64,000 nt of DNA from Neobacillus mesonae (GTDB taxonomy: Bacteria > Bacillota > Bacilli > Bacillales > Cytobacillaceae). Below the pieces are notes generated by a model. It was not told the origin of the DNA and made no database searches. It saw only the letters and a program-made list of their open reading frames with translations. How positions within the stretch are numbered: position 1 is the first letter of the stretch; each line of letters begins with the position of its first letter. The DNA lies in NCBI RefSeq assembly GCF_001636315.1, contig NZ_KV440949.1, positions 1,969,203 to 2,033,202 of the forward strand, in the 5' to 3' direction. Below, in pieces: positions 1 through 7,702 of this stretch. Both the position numbers and the translations under genes were made by a program.

Positions 1-633
1 TTCCAATTGATTTAACCGATCCTCATGTGTCCAAGGCGGGCCATAAAATCCTTCAATCGATCCCCGGATAGGCATTTCTGGCCAGTCACGGATTTCTACC
101 TGTGGAAACCAATCCCTGCCTTTTTGTTTTTGGATCAATTGTTTAAACGTCTTGGCCGCATAATATGTACCTGTCTGATCTTTTCCAGCCAGGATAATTT
201 GGTTCTTCCCTTTGCTGCTTGATGCCAGAACATATCCTTCCTTCTTCAATGCTTCCGGACCTTCAATACCCATTTGGTTCAGCACTTCTGCGGCAGCTTG
301 ATTTTCATCTGGGCCGCCAATCCAAATCGTAACAGGTGTTTTGACCTGCTTATTGTCGTTATAGCGGATAATTTCCTTTACCTCCGCAGCTTCTAGGGCA
401 CCAACCACCTCTTTAATCGCGTATTCATCGGTGTCCTTCCCTGTAACAATTCCCACTTTTGGTGTAAGAGGAAAACCATTATCTGTCAAGTGGACCTCCT
501 GTGGCGTTGGGTTCATAACTGGTGTGACTTCACTGGCAGCTGATGCTTTATTTGCCCCATAGATCATAGGAACACTTAATAGTAAACTAGTAGACATGAC
601 CAGCGCCTTTTTCCAAAAAGTTAATCCAATCAT
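1..633 (-). CDS. Secreted GH84 beta-N-acetylglucosaminidase/hyaluronidase-type enzyme (N-terminal part, cut by window edge)
   Basis: The reading frame is open from the ATG at 633 to the window edge (211 codons), so the catalytic Asp pair lies outside. The start is set by GGAGG at 646-650, 12 bases upstream. Residues 1-33 form a signal peptide (charged start, hydrophobic core, ASA-AS-like cleavage site). The rest is the alpha/beta N-terminal domain that precedes GH84 barrels (IWIGGP, GKDQTGTYYAAKT) and the first strand of the barrel with the family motif RGSIEGFYGPPW. It is very close in sequence to the GH84 protein encoded at 48293-50872, so the two look like recent paralogs. The leader upstream holds a promoter with a cre-like site, a RAT-like hairpin and a terminator, suggesting control by catabolite repression and antitermination. 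GH84 enzymes cleave beta-linked GlcNAc or hyaluronan; which applies here cannot be told. Confidence 0.93.
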   Translation of the reverse strand, partial: MIGLTFWKKALVMSTSLLLSVPMIYGANKASAASEVTPVMNPTPQEVHLTDNGFPLTPKVGIVTGKDTDEYAIKEVVGALEAAEVKEIIRYNDNKQVKTPVTIWIGGPDENQAAAEVLNQMGIEGPEALKKEGYVLASSSKGKNQIILAGKDQTGTYYAAKTFKQLIQKQKGRDWFPQVEIRDWPEMPIRGSIEGFYGPPWTHEDRLNQLE

Positions 634-762
634 CCTTATCGACTTCCTCCATTTAGTGTGTTTTTTTCAAAATATTCATCGACTTCCTTGTTAATGGTTA
701 AGTTTTCGGGTACAACACCCCCTTGATAATTTTTTTTATGGTTGGCTACTAGATTTCTTTTT

Positions 763-820
763 GAAAAATAAAAATGGCATGGAAAACTAGCGAGTGCATT
801 CCCGCTTTGTTTTCCATGCC
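763..820 (-). terminator. Intrinsic terminator in the leader of the GH84 gene at 1-633
   Basis: A perfect 12-bp stem (776-787 with 809-820, GGCATGGAAAAC on the plus strand) with a 21-base loop is followed on the minus strand by a T-rich tract (775-763). It lies between the predicted promoter (861-889) and the start codon (633), so it would stop transcription before the gene unless opened. Its 5' arm overlaps the RAT-like hairpin at 815-840. Confidence 0.75.
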
Positions 821-840
821 TAGTATCATCTAGTAACATG
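815..840 (-). promoter_or_regulatory. RAT-like antiterminator hairpin, copy 1
   Basis: Read on the minus strand: lower stem CATG/CATG, internal loop TTA opposite a single G, upper stem CTAG/CTAG, apical loop ATGATA. The UUA/G internal loop followed by CU...AG is the core of the ribonucleic antiterminator (RAT) bound by the BglG/LicT/SacY family. The 3' half (GGCATGG) is also the 5' arm of the terminator at 763-820, so the two structures are mutually exclusive. The same design occurs at 53422-53451 and 53661-53690. Confidence 0.65.
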
Positions 841-860
841 AAACCAATTATTTACTATTT

Positions 861-889
861 ATACTAAAGCGTTTACATTTGGGGGTCAA
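861..889 (-). promoter_or_regulatory. SigmaA promoter with embedded cre-like site for GH84 copy 1
   Basis: On the minus strand -35 TTGACC (889-884) and -10 TAGTAT (866-861) are separated by 17 bases. A cre-like sequence (864-877, CTAAAGCGTTTACA) lies between and over the -10 box and matches the CcpA consensus TGNAARCGNWWWCA at 12 of 14 positions on either strand. Transcription would start about ten bases upstream of the RAT-like hairpin. Confidence 0.6.
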
Positions 890-1083
890 CATATTTTAGA
901 ATAGTCAGTAATATAGAACCACAATGGAATGATAATTGAGTAAATAGGCCCATAGATCACACGGTCAGCGAGTTAGCATCTTATGATAGATCATAGCTCC
1001 TGCAGCCCTATACATAGCACTAGCCGCTCGTAAATGGTAATATTATTTTTAAAACATGATCCAAAGAAAGCAGGTATGATATA

Positions 1084-2175
1084 GTGTCGATAGTAGAAAA
1101 AAGATGGTTTAAAGGGATGATTGCCATCCTGTTATTTTTGTTAATTTTGCTTTTGTTAAATAAAAATCAGTATATCCTAACTCCAATTGTGGTTTTGCTT
1201 AAAACCATCTTTTTACCTTTCGTAGTAGCGGGGATATTGTTTTATCTATGCCGCCCGCTGGTAGAATGGCTTATAAAAAAGAAAGCTCCCAAATGGGCAG
1301 CCATTTTGACCGCCTATGCTGCCATCTGTTTATTTTTCTTTGGTGTGATCAGATTAGTTGGCCCGATCATCACTGATCAATTAGAACGATTTATGGATAA
1401 TGTACCGGCCATGTTTTCTACCGTGAATGATTTCATTGCCTATATTAAAGAGAATCAGAACACTTTTCCGAATTTTGTTCAAGAGGGATTGGTAACCGCC
1501 AGTGAAGAAATACAATCTAGGCTGGAAGCAAGTGGAGGAAAAATCGCAAGCGGGATTCTTGGTATTTTCAGTTTTATCGGAGGTTTTATTAATACCGTCT
1601 TCTATCTTGTGCTGGTCCCATTTATTTTATTTTATATGCTAAAGGACAGTCATCGGTTTGCGCCGAGTGTGGCCATGTTTTTCCCGAGGTCTAAAAAGGA
1701 ACATGTTCTTCGCATCTTAAAAGAAATGGACAAGACGATTTCTACCTATATTCAAGGTCAAATGCTTGTTAGTGTAATTGTCGGCGTTCTGTTGTTTATC
1801 GGCTACTTATTGATCGGCTTAAATTATTCCCTTGTTTTAGCGATGTTTGGTATGTTTACAAACGTCATCCCATTTCTTGGGCCATACATTGCCGTCATCC
1901 CTGCCTTTCTTGTTGCCTTATTTCAAAAACCAATTTTGGCGCTTTACGTAGCCATCATTATGTTAGTCGCACAGCAAATCGAAGGAAATATCATCTCGCC
2001 AAATATTATGGGGAAGTCGTTAAATATCCATCCAGTAACAATTATTGTGTTGATTTTAACAGCGGGAAATCTCATGGGGATTATCGGAGTCATTTTCGTT
2101 ATCCCGGCTTATGCGATCGTAAAAGTACTGGTTGTAAATATCGTCAAAATTTATCGAGCAGATCCTGAACAATAA
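1084..2175 (+). CDS. AI-2E family transporter (PerM/TqsA-like permease)
   Basis: 363-residue integral membrane protein with about eight membrane segments: two near the N terminus, one pair around residues 70-90, a large extracytoplasmic stretch at about 95-160, then a hydrophobic C-terminal half with the family-typical GLNYSL, NVIPFLGPYIAVIP and EGNIISPNIMG motifs. The length is usual for the family. Members have been linked to autoinducer-2 export, Na+/H+ antiport or unknown substrates, so the cargo is not predicted. The start is a GTG; no in-frame ATG lies nearby upstream (ATG at 1077 runs straight into a stop), and the ribosome site (AGCAGG) is weak. It is a single-gene unit closed by the terminator that follows. 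Confidence 0.88.
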   Translation: MSIVEKRWFKGMIAILLFLLILLLLNKNQYILTPIVVLLKTIFLPFVVAGILFYLCRPLVEWLIKKKAPKWAAILTAYAAICLFFFGVIRLVGPIITDQLERFMDNVPAMFSTVNDFIAYIKENQNTFPNFVQEGLVTASEEIQSRLEASGGKIASGILGIFSFIGGFINTVFYLVLVPFILFYMLKDSHRFAPSVAMFFPRSKKEHVLRILKEMDKTISTYIQGQMLVSVIVGVLLFIGYLLIGLNYSLVLAMFGMFTNVIPFLGPYIAVIPAFLVALFQKPILALYVAIIMLVAQQIEGNIISPNIMGKSLNIHPVTIIVLILTAGNLMGIIGVIFVIPAYAIVKVLVVNIVKIYRADPEQ

Positions 2176-2180
2176 AAACA

Positions 2181-2209
2181 TGAGGAGGCTTTTTCGCCTC
2201 CTCACTTTT
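2181..2209 (+). terminator. Intrinsic terminator after the AI-2E permease
   Basis: Stem TGAGGAGGC (2181-2189) pairs with GCCTCCTCA (2196-2204), with a six-base loop and a short T tract. It starts six bases after the stop codon. Confidence 0.85.
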
Positions 2210-2247
2210 GTAACGTACTTGAAATGCCCCAACAGGGAATGTATTTG

Positions 2248-2859
2248 TTAAATCTTCGAGGGGTAGTCAGTGCAAAACTGGCGCATAACGGTTTCCGTTG
2301 AAACCTTGATTGGATGGACTCCTCTCGCATTCCACAATGTGAGACCTTGAGAGTAGGAAAGATAATAAATCGCCAGCTCCATTGGATCCCCCTCTATAAA
2401 AAGTCCCTCTTTCTGCCCATTCTTAATGATTCGAGCGATTCCCTCCATGGATATCTTATATTTCTCAATGAACTCTTGTTTCTCTTCCTCTGAAAGGAAT
2501 TCGGATTTAAGTGCTTCCATCACCAAAAGATGCCGATCGATGGCTTGCTCTAATGATCCTGAAAAAGTAATGTCCGTAAGCCATGCGAGCTGGTCCCGGG
2601 ATGTCCCCTTTCGATTTTCCGCTTCCTCCACCGTTTCAATAAACAATTGAAGGATATTAAGAATCAGAGAAACATACATATGCTTCTTTGATTGAAAGTA
2701 ATGGTAAAACAGCCCATGGCTGATATTGGCTGTTGATGTAATGTCACTAATCTTAGTGGCTGCATAACCTTTCCGGGCAAAAACCTTCAGGGCTGCATGG
2801 CTAATTTCCTCATACCGTTGATCTCGTATCATTTTAAATTGTTCTTCACTCTTCGCCAT
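2248..2859 (-). CDS. TetR/AcrR family transcriptional repressor
   Basis: About 203 residues. The N-terminal helix-turn-helix is clear (KISDITSTANISHGLFYHYFQSKKHMY, i.e. the TetR motif ending in YHYF.SK; here only its key parts are named), followed by an all-helical ligand-binding domain. A GTG at 2874 is in frame, but the ATG at 2859 has GTGAGGA at a good distance and is preferred. It is divergent from the SDR/MFS pair at 3113-5226, and a perfect palindrome lies in the shared promoter region (3031-3046), so it most likely represses these genes and itself until a small ligand binds. The ligand is unknown. Confidence 0.9.
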   Translation of the reverse strand: MAKSEEQFKMIRDQRYEEISHAALKVFARKGYAATKISDITSTANISHGLFYHYFQSKKHMYVSLILNILQLFIETVEEAENRKGTSRDQLAWLTDITFSGSLEQAIDRHLLVMEALKSEFLSEEEKQEFIEKYKISMEGIARIIKNGQKEGLFIEGDPMELAIYYLSYSQGLTLWNARGVHPIKVSTETVMRQFCTDYPSKI

Positions 2860-3026
2860 TTCTTCATTCCTCACTTATCTAGCTATGTTCAATAGAATGG
2901 CACCGACCTGGCAATGGATGCCTTATTAAAATCATAACATCTATTATAGCATTGTTTATCTTCCTTTATCAGCCATTGTCGTTGAAACAAATACTGGACT
3001 GAGTTGGGTTTATTTTCTATATTTTT

Positions 3027-3059
3027 TTGATTGACTTATCAGTCAACGTTGTATACTAT
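3027..3059 (+). promoter_or_regulatory. Promoter and TetR-type operator of the SDR/MFS operon
   Basis: A perfect inverted repeat, TTGACT and AGTCAA around TATC (3031-3046), overlaps the -35 region. Possible -10 boxes are TATACT (3052-3057) or TACTAT (3054-3059; 17 bases from TTGACT). The palindrome is of the size and type bound by TetR dimers, and the TetR gene is divergent. Confidence 0.7.
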
Positions 3060-3112
3060 GAAAATGCTATTAAGATTAACACTATAAAAATGTTACAAAG
3101 GGGATATGTCAG

Positions 3113-3868
3113 ATGAATAGACTTCAAGGGAAAACCGCCATTGTTACAGGCGGAGCAGGCGGTATTGGCAAAGGAATTGCAACCGCTTTCGTCAAAGAAG
3201 GGGCAACCGTGGCCATTATTGATTTAAATGAAGAAGCCGGAAAGCAAACGATTCAAGAGCTGCAAGCCTATCAGCCGGAATCGATCTTTATTCAAGCCAA
3301 TCTAGCTGAGCATGACAAACTAGCTGATCTAGTTAAACAAGTGGTGGACCGATTCGGAAAATTGGACATTTTGGTGAATAATGCCCATGCATCCAGAATG
3401 AGCTCTATTGCCGAAACGACACAAAAAGAGTTCGATTTATCGTTTAATACTGGATTCTATCCAACCTTCTATTTTATGCAAGCAGCACTGCCTTTCTTAA
3501 AAGAAACACAAGGAACCATCATTAATTTTGCATCAGGGGCCGGCATTAATGGGGACGTGAATCAAGTTTCTTATGTGGCGGCAAAAGAGGCAATCCGCGG
3601 CATTACTCGTGTAGCAGCTAATGAATTCGGTCCTTTTGGAATCAACGTGAACATTATTGCGCCAATTGCCAAATCACCTGGAATGGTAGAGTGGGCAGAG
3701 GCCAATCCAGAATATTACCAAGCAATGCTGGCTAAAATTCCGTTACGAAGACTTGGTGAAATTGAAAGTGATATTGGACGAACTGCTGTATTCTTAGCAA
3801 GTGAAGATGCTTCTTATATAACAGGACAAACAATCATGGTAGATGGCGGTTCCGTTAAATTACGTTAA
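3113..3868 (+). CDS. Short-chain dehydrogenase/reductase (SDR)
   Basis: 251-residue classical SDR. Visible motifs: the NAD(P)-binding TGGAGGIGKG (about residues 12-21), the acidic IDLN end of beta-2 that favours NAD, LVNNAH for the NNAG motif (His in place of Gly, a small deviation), the catalytic Ser in FASGAG, YVAAK with Tyr and Lys, and the C-terminal ASYITGQTIMVDGG. It oxidises or reduces an alcohol/ketone in the cytoplasm; the substrate is not predictable. AAGGGG lies upstream of the ATG. It is cotranscribed with the MFS carrier 92 bases downstream and controlled by the divergent TetR protein, so the pair may import and oxidise the inducer. Confidence 0.9.
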   Translation: MNRLQGKTAIVTGGAGGIGKGIATAFVKEGATVAIIDLNEEAGKQTIQELQAYQPESIFIQANLAEHDKLADLVKQVVDRFGKLDILVNNAHASRMSSIAETTQKEFDLSFNTGFYPTFYFMQAALPFLKETQGTIINFASGAGINGDVNQVSYVAAKEAIRGITRVAANEFGPFGINVNIIAPIAKSPGMVEWAEANPEYYQAMLAKIPLRRLGEIESDIGRTAVFLASEDASYITGQTIMVDGGSVKLR

Positions 3869-3960
3869 TGGCCGGCTAACTGGGGAAAAACACGACTAGT
3901 GAAGCCGTGCCTTTCCCCCCTTTATGACTAAATCAAGAAAGAACAAAGGGGAATTTTTTT

Positions 3961-5226
3961 ATGAAGCAAGAAAAAAAGGGGAAAATACATTTTGCCTGGT
4001 GGGTATTACTAGGTCTATCCATCATGATTGGTCTTGCCAGAGGCGGCATTAATAATGCTGGCGGCATGTTTTTAACACCTGTTTCTAAGGATCTTGGAAT
4101 TGGGATGGGAAGCTTAACACTGTATTTTAGTATCTCATCGATTGCGACCATGATCTTTTTGCCTATCGCGGGTAAAATGATGGCCAAATATGATATTAGG
4201 GCGCTTTTAATTGGCGCGATTATTTTACAAGCTGGTTCGTTCGCTATGTTCGGATTCATGAATTCCGTATGGGGCTGGTATATCTTTTCTATCCCTATGG
4301 CCATCGGTTCCATCTTTGTTGCACAGATGGCAGGCCCGGTTATTATTAACCGCTGGTTTAAAAAGCATAATGGTTTAGCTTTAGGGATTATGATGGCAGC
4401 GGTAGGAGCGTTTGGAGCCGTCATTCAGCCGATTGTTGGTGATTTAATCCCGACACAGGGCTGGAGAAACACCTATATCATCCTAGGAGTTACCGTGATT
4501 ATCATTGTGATTCCGATTGTGCTGCTGACCATTCGAATGAAGCCTGAGCACAAAGGCTTGCTTCCGTATGGGATGGAGCATGGGCAAAACGAAGAATCCC
4601 AAACTGCTGCAGCCAATAAAGGCGTGACCTTCGCTGTTGCAAAAAAATCATTGGCATTTTATTCTTTATTATTATTCTTTTTCTTTATGACAGCGATTGG
4701 CAGCTTTGCGCAGCATATCGCTCCCTATGCAATGGGGATTGGGTATGATATTCAATTTGCCGGAAAGGTAATGGGCGCGTTTATGATTGGAATGCTGGTT
4801 GGTGCGTTGGCCTTTGGAGCATTAACCGATAAAATCGGGGCGAAAAATACCGCTATTTTTTCCATGATCAGCGGTTTAGTTTCCATTATTCTATTAATCA
4901 TGATACCTGGAAATCCAGTCGTCTTCAGTTTCGCGATCGGTATTTTCGGATTTGTTACCTCTTCAATTGGAACTCTAGGACCTTTACTGACTTCGGCTGT
5001 ATTCGGGACGAAGGAATATAGCCAAATTTTTGCCACGGTTGCCATCGGTCTAGCCTTAGCTGGAATTGTAGCCCTCCCTGGATACGGTTTTGTTTACGAC
5101 ATAACAGGAAGCTACACTCTTGTTTTATACACCATTATCATCATGCTCCTCATCAACATCGTGCTTGTCATTCTAGCCTTCAAAGGGAAAAAGAAGCTGG
5201 AAAACGCCGGGGTGTGGAACGAATAA
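3961..5226 (+). CDS. MFS transporter, OFA (oxalate/formate antiporter-like) type
   Basis: 421 residues with twelve predicted membrane segments and a central cytoplasmic loop around residues 195-220 (RMKPEHKGLLPYG). The Gly-rich N-terminal segment (GLARGGINNAGGMF) and the PIAGKMM and DRWFKKHNGLALG-like regions fit the monocarboxylate/OFA branch of the major facilitator superfamily. It probably moves an organic acid across the membrane. AAAGGGG sits 11 bases before the ATG. It follows the SDR gene in the same direction and is closed by a strong terminator. Substrate unknown. Confidence 0.85.
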   Translation: MKQEKKGKIHFAWWVLLGLSIMIGLARGGINNAGGMFLTPVSKDLGIGMGSLTLYFSISSIATMIFLPIAGKMMAKYDIRALLIGAIILQAGSFAMFGFMNSVWGWYIFSIPMAIGSIFVAQMAGPVIINRWFKKHNGLALGIMMAAVGAFGAVIQPIVGDLIPTQGWRNTYIILGVTVIIIVIPIVLLTIRMKPEHKGLLPYGMEHGQNEESQTAAANKGVTFAVAKKSLAFYSLLLFFFFMTAIGSFAQHIAPYAMGIGYDIQFAGKVMGAFMIGMLVGALAFGALTDKIGAKNTAIFSMISGLVSIILLIMIPGNPVVFSFAIGIFGFVTSSIGTLGPLLTSAVFGTKEYSQIFATVAIGLALAGIVALPGYGFVYDITGSYTLVLYTIIIMLLINIVLVILAFKGKKKLENAGVWNE

Positions 5227-5230
5227 TAAA

Positions 5231-5272
5231 AAAATACCCAATTTGCGCATTCTGGCAAATTGGGTATTTTTT
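5231..5272 (+). terminator. Intrinsic terminator after the MFS gene
   Basis: A near-perfect 16-bp stem (5231-5246 with 5255-5270, core ATACCCAATTTGC) and an eight-base loop, flanked by A and T runs. Confidence 0.9.
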
Positions 5273-5304
5273 ATTCTAACTAAGGCGAATAAGTACAACT
5301 ATAT

Positions 5305-5338
5305 AAAAGAGAAGTGCTGTTTAACCACTTCTCTTTTT
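5305..5338. terminator. Bidirectional terminator between converging genes
   Basis: Stem AAAAGAGAAGTG (5305-5316) pairs with CACTTCTCTTTT (5326-5337). A and T runs on both sides make it usable in either direction, so it probably ends the DHA2 exporter transcript that comes from the right. Confidence 0.8.
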
Positions 5339-5348
5339 TCCGACGGTG

Positions 5349-6968
5349 TCAGGCCCCTGAAGACTTTTCTGATTTCCGAGGCTGCTTTTGGTGATCCTTT
5401 TCCGATACTAATGGAACGGCTCTTAAAAATACTGCTATGACTACTGCTGCCAGCATAATGATGGCACCGGCCAAAAATGTCGAGGTGAGTGCATCACTAA
5501 AAACCTCCCTCACACTAGCAATCATCTTTTTGGCATATGGCAGGATTTCTGCTGGCAGCTGCTTTTGGATTTGTTCCAATTTTGGCTGATCCAATAATAC
5601 TTGTGGATTCATCAGCTCACCAAATTGTTTTGCTTGTTCAGGCGGCAGCTGTGATTGCCCAGTCGATTGACCAGTATACATTTCAGTCAATCTTGATGCC
5701 ATTCGCGAGCTCATGATGGTACCAAGAATCCCAATACCAATCGTACTCCCTAAAGAACGAAATAACTGGGAAGAGGCCGATGCTACACCTAATTGTCTTA
5801 ATGGGACAGCATTTTGGACGGTTAAAGAAAAAACAGGCATGCTCGCGCCAAGTCCTATTCCGACAATACATAAGTATATAATTAATAGATAAATAGGTGT
5901 ATCAATGGTAATAAAGTGAAGTAAGAATATGCCAATGGTGGTTGTAAGTAACCCAGCAATGGCCAGCCCTTTGTATTTCCCGGTCTTTGTCATCAATTGC
6001 CCGGCAAAAGCGGTAGCTAACACCATCACAATGGACATAGGCATCATAATATACCCTGAACCACTTGGTGAAATGCCTTTTACCCCTTGAATAAAAAATG
6101 GGGCATAAATCATCACACCCATCATTCCTGCTCCTAGTAAAAACCCTGCCATATTCGACATCGTTACGATATCATTTTTAAATAAAGACAGCGGAAGCAC
6201 TGGGGATTTCACTTTTGATTCCGTTACAATGAAGGCGGCAAGTCCTATAATGGTTAAACCGAATAGACCAAGAATTTCCCATGAAGTCCAAGCATATTTC
6301 CCAGGTCCCTCACCTGCTAAGCTAAAAGCAAGCAGTAACGCAACAATGGTAATAGTCAGGAAGAAGGAACCAAGGTAATCAATCGTTTCTCCCTCTCTGC
6401 GTGGAACCTTCGGAAATAAGAACGCAATCATCATGAAGGCGATGATTCCAAGCGGAAGGAAAATCCAAAATACCCAATGCCAGTCCAGATGATCCACAAC
6501 ATACCCACCCACTAAAGGTCCAAGCACACTGGAAATTCCGAAGATGCCGCTCATCAATCCTGTCCAGCGGGCACGTTCTCTTGGAAGGTATAAATCACCA
6601 ATGGCGGTAAAGGCTGTTGACATAATAACACCCGCACCGAACCCGGTAATACTGCGGTAAGCAATCAACTGGAAAATATCGGTGGACAGTCCCGACAAGA
6701 ATGCACCAATCGTGAATAAACCGATACCTGCTAAAATGAACGGCTTTCTTCCGTATATATCTGAAAGTTTACCAACTAGAATAGTAGCAACGGTTGTCGT
6801 CAGCAAATAAATCGTAATGGCCCAGGTGTAATAATCCATGCCGCCGAGCTTCGCAATGATTCGCGGCATCGCTACCCCGATAATGGTTTGGTTGATCGCC
6901 GAGAAAAACATAGCGACCATTATGGCGATCATAATCGTGATTTTTTTCTTTTCTGTCAGATGAATCAT
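5349..6968 (-). CDS. MFS drug exporter, DHA2 (EmrB/QacA) family
   Basis: 539 residues with fourteen predicted membrane segments. Typical features are the N-terminal AINQTIIGVAMPRI (D1-like motif), GKLSDIYGRKP (motif A) and GIFGISSVLGPLVGGYV (motif C, marking antiporters of the DHA2 group). A large loop near the C terminus (about residues 425-480) is usual in this family. It probably exports toxic compounds using the proton gradient. Its ATG overlaps the end of the MarR gene by four bases (ATGA), so the two are translationally coupled and MarR likely represses the pair. Confidence 0.92.
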   Translation of the reverse strand: MIHLTEKKKITIMIAIMVAMFFSAINQTIIGVAMPRIIAKLGGMDYYTWAITIYLLTTTVATILVGKLSDIYGRKPFILAGIGLFTIGAFLSGLSTDIFQLIAYRSITGFGAGVIMSTAFTAIGDLYLPRERARWTGLMSGIFGISSVLGPLVGGYVVDHLDWHWVFWIFLPLGIIAFMMIAFLFPKVPRREGETIDYLGSFFLTITIVALLLAFSLAGEGPGKYAWTSWEILGLFGLTIIGLAAFIVTESKVKSPVLPLSLFKNDIVTMSNMAGFLLGAGMMGVMIYAPFFIQGVKGISPSGSGYIMMPMSIVMVLATAFAGQLMTKTGKYKGLAIAGLLTTTIGIFLLHFITIDTPIYLLIIYLCIVGIGLGASMPVFSLTVQNAVPLRQLGVASASSQLFRSLGSTIGIGILGTIMSSRMASRLTEMYTGQSTGQSQLPPEQAKQFGELMNPQVLLDQPKLEQIQKQLPAEILPYAKKMIASVREVFSDALTSTFLAGAIIMLAAVVIAVFLRAVPLVSEKDHQKQPRKSEKSSGA

Positions 6969-7420
6969 GTATCGTACTCCTTTCGCAAATCGCTGATATT
7001 TTGGATGGCTTGCTCAAAGGTACCCATTAAAAACTCCAAATCCTTGTCAGATAAATGACTAAATACCTTTTTCATGGCCATCCTCCCTTCCTCTTGAAGT
7101 TCAGTGATGGCCTCCCTGCCTTTGCCTGTCATTTCTAAATAAACAACACGCCGATCTTGTTCGTCACGGATACGTGCAATATACCCATGTTCAATTAGCT
7201 TATCTGAAGCCGTTGTCACGGCCCCTGGAGTTAAATGCAGTAACTCGGCTACCTCGGACATTTTCTTTGGGCCATTTCGTTCAAGCAAAAATAAGATATG
7301 AGATTGCGAACCTGGAAACTGACGATTAAAGATGTCCTTCCAGATATAATTCATATCCCTGGATAGATTCCAATAAAGCTTAACGAATTGCCGAAAAATC
7401 TCATGATTAGTTGATGACAA
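6965..7420 (-). CDS. MarR family transcriptional repressor
   Basis: 151 residues with the winged helix MarR fold: helical dimerisation ends and a central DNA-binding part (KMSEVAELLHLTPGAVTTASDKLIEHGYI, here the recognition helix is around TPGAVTTASDKL), followed by the wing RDEQDRRVVYLEMTGKG with the conserved DxRxxxxxLT-type signature. It is the first gene of a two-gene operon with the DHA2 exporter. Palindromes in the divergent region at 7461-7473 and 7621-7665 are candidate operators, so it may also control the FUSC gene on the other side. Confidence 0.92.
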   Translation of the reverse strand: MSSTNHEIFRQFVKLYWNLSRDMNYIWKDIFNRQFPGSQSHILFLLERNGPKKMSEVAELLHLTPGAVTTASDKLIEHGYIARIRDEQDRRVVYLEMTGKGREAITELQEEGRMAMKKVFSHLSDKDLEFLMGTFEQAIQNISDLRKEYDT

Positions 7421-7453
7421 TTATGTCACACCTCCCAAAATTGCTTTAATAAT

Positions 7454-7483
7454 AAAATAGTTTAATCATTAAAGTAATTTCAA
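7454..7483 (-). promoter_or_regulatory. Promoter of the marR-type/exporter operon with MarR-type operator
   Basis: On the minus strand -35 TTGAAA (7483-7478) and -10 TATTTT (7459-7454) are 18 bases apart. The perfect palindrome TTTAAT-C-ATTAAA (7461-7473) lies between them, the usual place for an autoregulating MarR repressor. Confidence 0.65.
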
Positions 7484-7620
7484 TTCTAAACCCTTCATGT
7501 AATTTTTGTCAATTAGTTATTTTTTTCTATTGGATGTGGTTAGATAAAACCTTGAAGTAATAAGGAGAGAATGACCCATAATAATAAAATGGGAGGAAAT
7601 GCAAAAATACACAGTCTAAC

Positions 7621-7665
7621 TTAAACCATTCAAACTATTTTACTGTTAAATGGTTTAATGTTAAA
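7621..7665 (+). promoter_or_regulatory. Inverted repeat upstream of the FUSC gene, possible second MarR site
   Basis: TTAAACCATT (7621-7630) pairs perfectly with AATGGTTTAA (7649-7658). TTTAATGTTAAA (7654-7665) resembles the MarR-type palindrome at 7461-7473. The repeat lies 40 bases before the FUSC start and could be an operator over its promoter; no strong promoter boxes are obvious. Confidence 0.4.
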
Positions 7666-7702
7666 ATACCCTTCACACACATCATAGGAGTGAATATACC
7701 TG

